A stretch of 6,556 bases of DNA, from NCBI GenBank assembly GCA_021160785.1, contig JAGHBX010000204.1, positions 1 to 6,556 of the forward strand, read 5' to 3'. This document shows, piece by piece, positions 4,947 through 6,556 of this stretch (the first letter of the stretch is position 1; each line of letters opens with the position of its first letter). The notes under the pieces were generated by a model. The model had not been told where the DNA came from. It searched no databases and worked only from the letters and a program-made list of their open reading frames with translations. Source of the stretch: Planctomycetota bacterium (lineage in GTDB: Bacteria > Planctomycetota > Phycisphaerae > Sedimentisphaerales > Anaerohalosphaeraceae). Both the position numbers and the translations under genes were made by a program.

Positions 4947-6556
4947 TAATAACTTACAAGAATTTTTTCACAAATTTGTTCCGGCACCTTTTCGTAGCAC
5001 AACGGCTCCATGGAAAAGGTCCCTCGGCCGGCTGTCGCGCCCCGGATCTCGCCGGAATAGCCAAACATCTCCGCAAGAGGAACACGACCGTCAATGACCC
5101 GCATATTACCGTGCACATGCGCGTCGCTGATCGTTCCGCGACGGCTGATCAGATTGCCCTGAACAGCACCGTAATTGGCCTCAGGCACAACTATCTGAAT
5201 CTTCATCATTGGCTCTAACAGAATCGGCGAAGCCTTTTTTATGACTTCCTGGACAGCAATGCCGCCGGCCTGCTCAAACGCTAATTCCGACGAATCAACT
5301 GCGTGATACGAACCATCAAGAAGCGTAACCTTAGCGCCCACAAGGGGATAGCCCGCAATAGCCCCCGTCGAAAGCCCGTCAAGGACGCCTTTTTCCACTG
5401 ACGAGATGTACTCTTTAGGCACGGCGCCGCCAATGATTGCGTTCTCGAACTCATTTTCATGGCGGTAATGACCATCCTCATCCAGCAGCGGCTCAATTCG
5501 AATAACGACATGGCCGTACTGACCACGACCGCCCGTCTGACGCACAAATTTGCCTTCCGCCTCGGCTGTGTCCGTAATTGCCTCCTTATAGGCCACTTTC
5601 GGCTTACCCACCCGCACATTGACCCCCATATCGCGGGTCAGCTTGTGCTGCAGGATCTCCAGGTGAAGCTCACCCATGCCGCTGATTATCGTCTGGCCCG
5701 TCTCAGTATCGTAATTGCACCCAAACGTCGGATCCTCGCGACGCAATACACCCAGGGCATCGGCAAGTTTCATCCGCTCACCGGCGGTCCGAGGCTCAAT
5801 CGACATACTGATCACAGTCTCTGGAAAAGTGATACTCTCCAGAACGATCGGGTGCTTTGTGTCGCAAAGCGTATCCCCTGTAAGCGTGTCTTTGAGCCCT
5901 ACGACCGCCACTATGTCCCCGGCAGAAGCCGAATCCAGAATATTGCGGCTGTTGGCGTGCATCTCGAAAATGCGGGTTACGTTTTCTCTTCGCTGGCGGT
6001 TGCTGTTGAGCACACGGCTGCCTGTTTTCAAAATCCCCTGGTAAATCCGCACAAAATAAAGATCGCCGTGCTTGTCGCTGGTAATCTTAAACGCCACGGC
6101 CACAAGAGGCTTGGTCTTGTCGCAGTGAACCTTGATATCTTTCTCGGCGTCATCAGGCTTGTGTCCGATAATAACGGGCCTTTCCAGAGGCGAGGGAAGA
6201 TAAGCGATTGCCCCATCGAGCAGTCGCTGAACCCCGACGTACTTCAGAGCCGAACCCACAAACACCGGTTGCAGCTTGTTGGCGAGCGTGCCTTTCCGAA
6301 TCGCCCTCCTGAGTATGCTCGCATCGATCGCTTCATCCTGGACATAAGCGGCCATCAGCTCGTCGTCGAATTCCGCCGCCGCTTCGATCATTTCATGTCG
6401 ATAGTGCTCAGCCTCATCGCTCAGCTCTGCCGGGATGGCCTCTTCGGAGAATTTGGCGCCGAGCACATCCTGCTCATAAAAAACCGCCCTCATGGCGACA
6501 AGGTCTATGAGACCACGAAAACCCGCATCAGCGCCGATCGGCATCTGGACACAAAC
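4943..6556 (-). CDS. fusA: Elongation factor G, 5' part cut off by window edge
   Basis: EF-G is the GTPase that moves tRNAs and mRNA after peptide bond formation and helps recycle ribosomes. The frame is open at the right edge and gives 537 residues; about 160 N-terminal residues (P-loop, switches, NKxD) lie outside. Visible parts in order: VQMPIGADAGFRGLIDLV of the G domain insert, the G5 motif GSALKYVGVQRLLD near residue 102, domain II (about 145-240), domain III with ISGMGELHLEI (about 292), domain IV with RQTGGRGQYGHVVIRIEP (about 339) and DGSYHAVDSSE, and domain V with SRRGTI and RVPLAEMFGYSGEIRGATAGRGTFSMEP. The domain IV tip histidine (position 418, E. coli His583) is kept, although the following Asp is Ala. 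The protein looks intact up to its TGA stop. It is the last str-operon gene here; no tuf follows. Confidence 0.97.
   Translation of the reverse strand, partial: VCVQMPIGADAGFRGLIDLVAMRAVFYEQDVLGAKFSEEAIPAELSDEAEHYRHEMIEAAAEFDDELMAAYVQDEAIDASILRRAIRKGTLANKLQPVFVGSALKYVGVQRLLDGAIAYLPSPLERPVIIGHKPDDAEKDIKVHCDKTKPLVAVAFKITSDKHGDLYFVRIYQGILKTGSRVLNSNRQRRENVTRIFEMHANSRNILDSASAGDIVAVVGLKDTLTGDTLCDTKHPIVLESITFPETVISMSIEPRTAGERMKLADALGVLRREDPTFGCNYDTETGQTIISGMGELHLEILQHKLTRDMGVNVRVGKPKVAYKEAITDTAEAEGKFVRQTGGRGQYGHVVIRIEPLLDEDGHYRHENEFENAIIGGAVPKEYISSVEKGVLDGLSTGAIAGYPLVGAKVTLLDGSYHAVDSSELAFEQAGGIAVQEVIKKASPILLEPMMKIQIVVPEANYGAVQGNLISRRGTISDAHVHGNMRVIDGRVPLAEMFGYSGEIRGATAGRGTFSMEPLCYEKVPEQICEKILVSYY

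Overview
The window is a stretch of the bacterial translation-gene supercluster, read entirely on the minus strand. From the right edge leftwards it runs: fusA (elongation factor G, 5' part cut off), a 395-base non-coding interval, then rpsJ, rplC, rplD, rplW, rplB, rpsS, rplV and rpsC (3' part cut off). This is the classical S10 operon order, preceded by the last gene of the str operon. No tuf gene lies between fusA and rpsJ. Intergenic gaps inside the S10 block are short (14 to 77 bases) and all genes point the same way, so co-transcription is likely.

The proteins build the core of both subunits: uS10, uS19 and uS3 of the small subunit head, and uL3, uL4, uL23, uL2 and uL22 of the large subunit. 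EF-G drives translocation on the finished ribosome. No mobile element, CRISPR array, tRNA or rRNA gene was seen.

The organism is a bacterium. Several details suggest the Planctomycetota, perhaps a Phycisphaerae-like lineage: the N-terminally extended uL22, the altered uL2 and uL3 active-site loops, and the missing tuf. That placement is an inference from memory of protein style, not a search result.

The most interesting part is 4548-4946. A near-consensus sigma-70 promoter (TTGACA, 17-base spacer, TATATA with an upstream TG) overlaps the fusA stop codon. Downstream of its expected start lie about 290 bases with no credible gene but many perfect small stem-loops, ending in an A-tract/stem/U-tract structure that looks like an intrinsic terminator or attenuator about 75 bases before rpsJ. 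This is either the regulatory leader of the S10 operon or a separate structured RNA; I do not recognise the family. The second point of interest is a 73-residue N-terminal addition to uL22 that resembles a Cro/C1-type helix-turn-helix.
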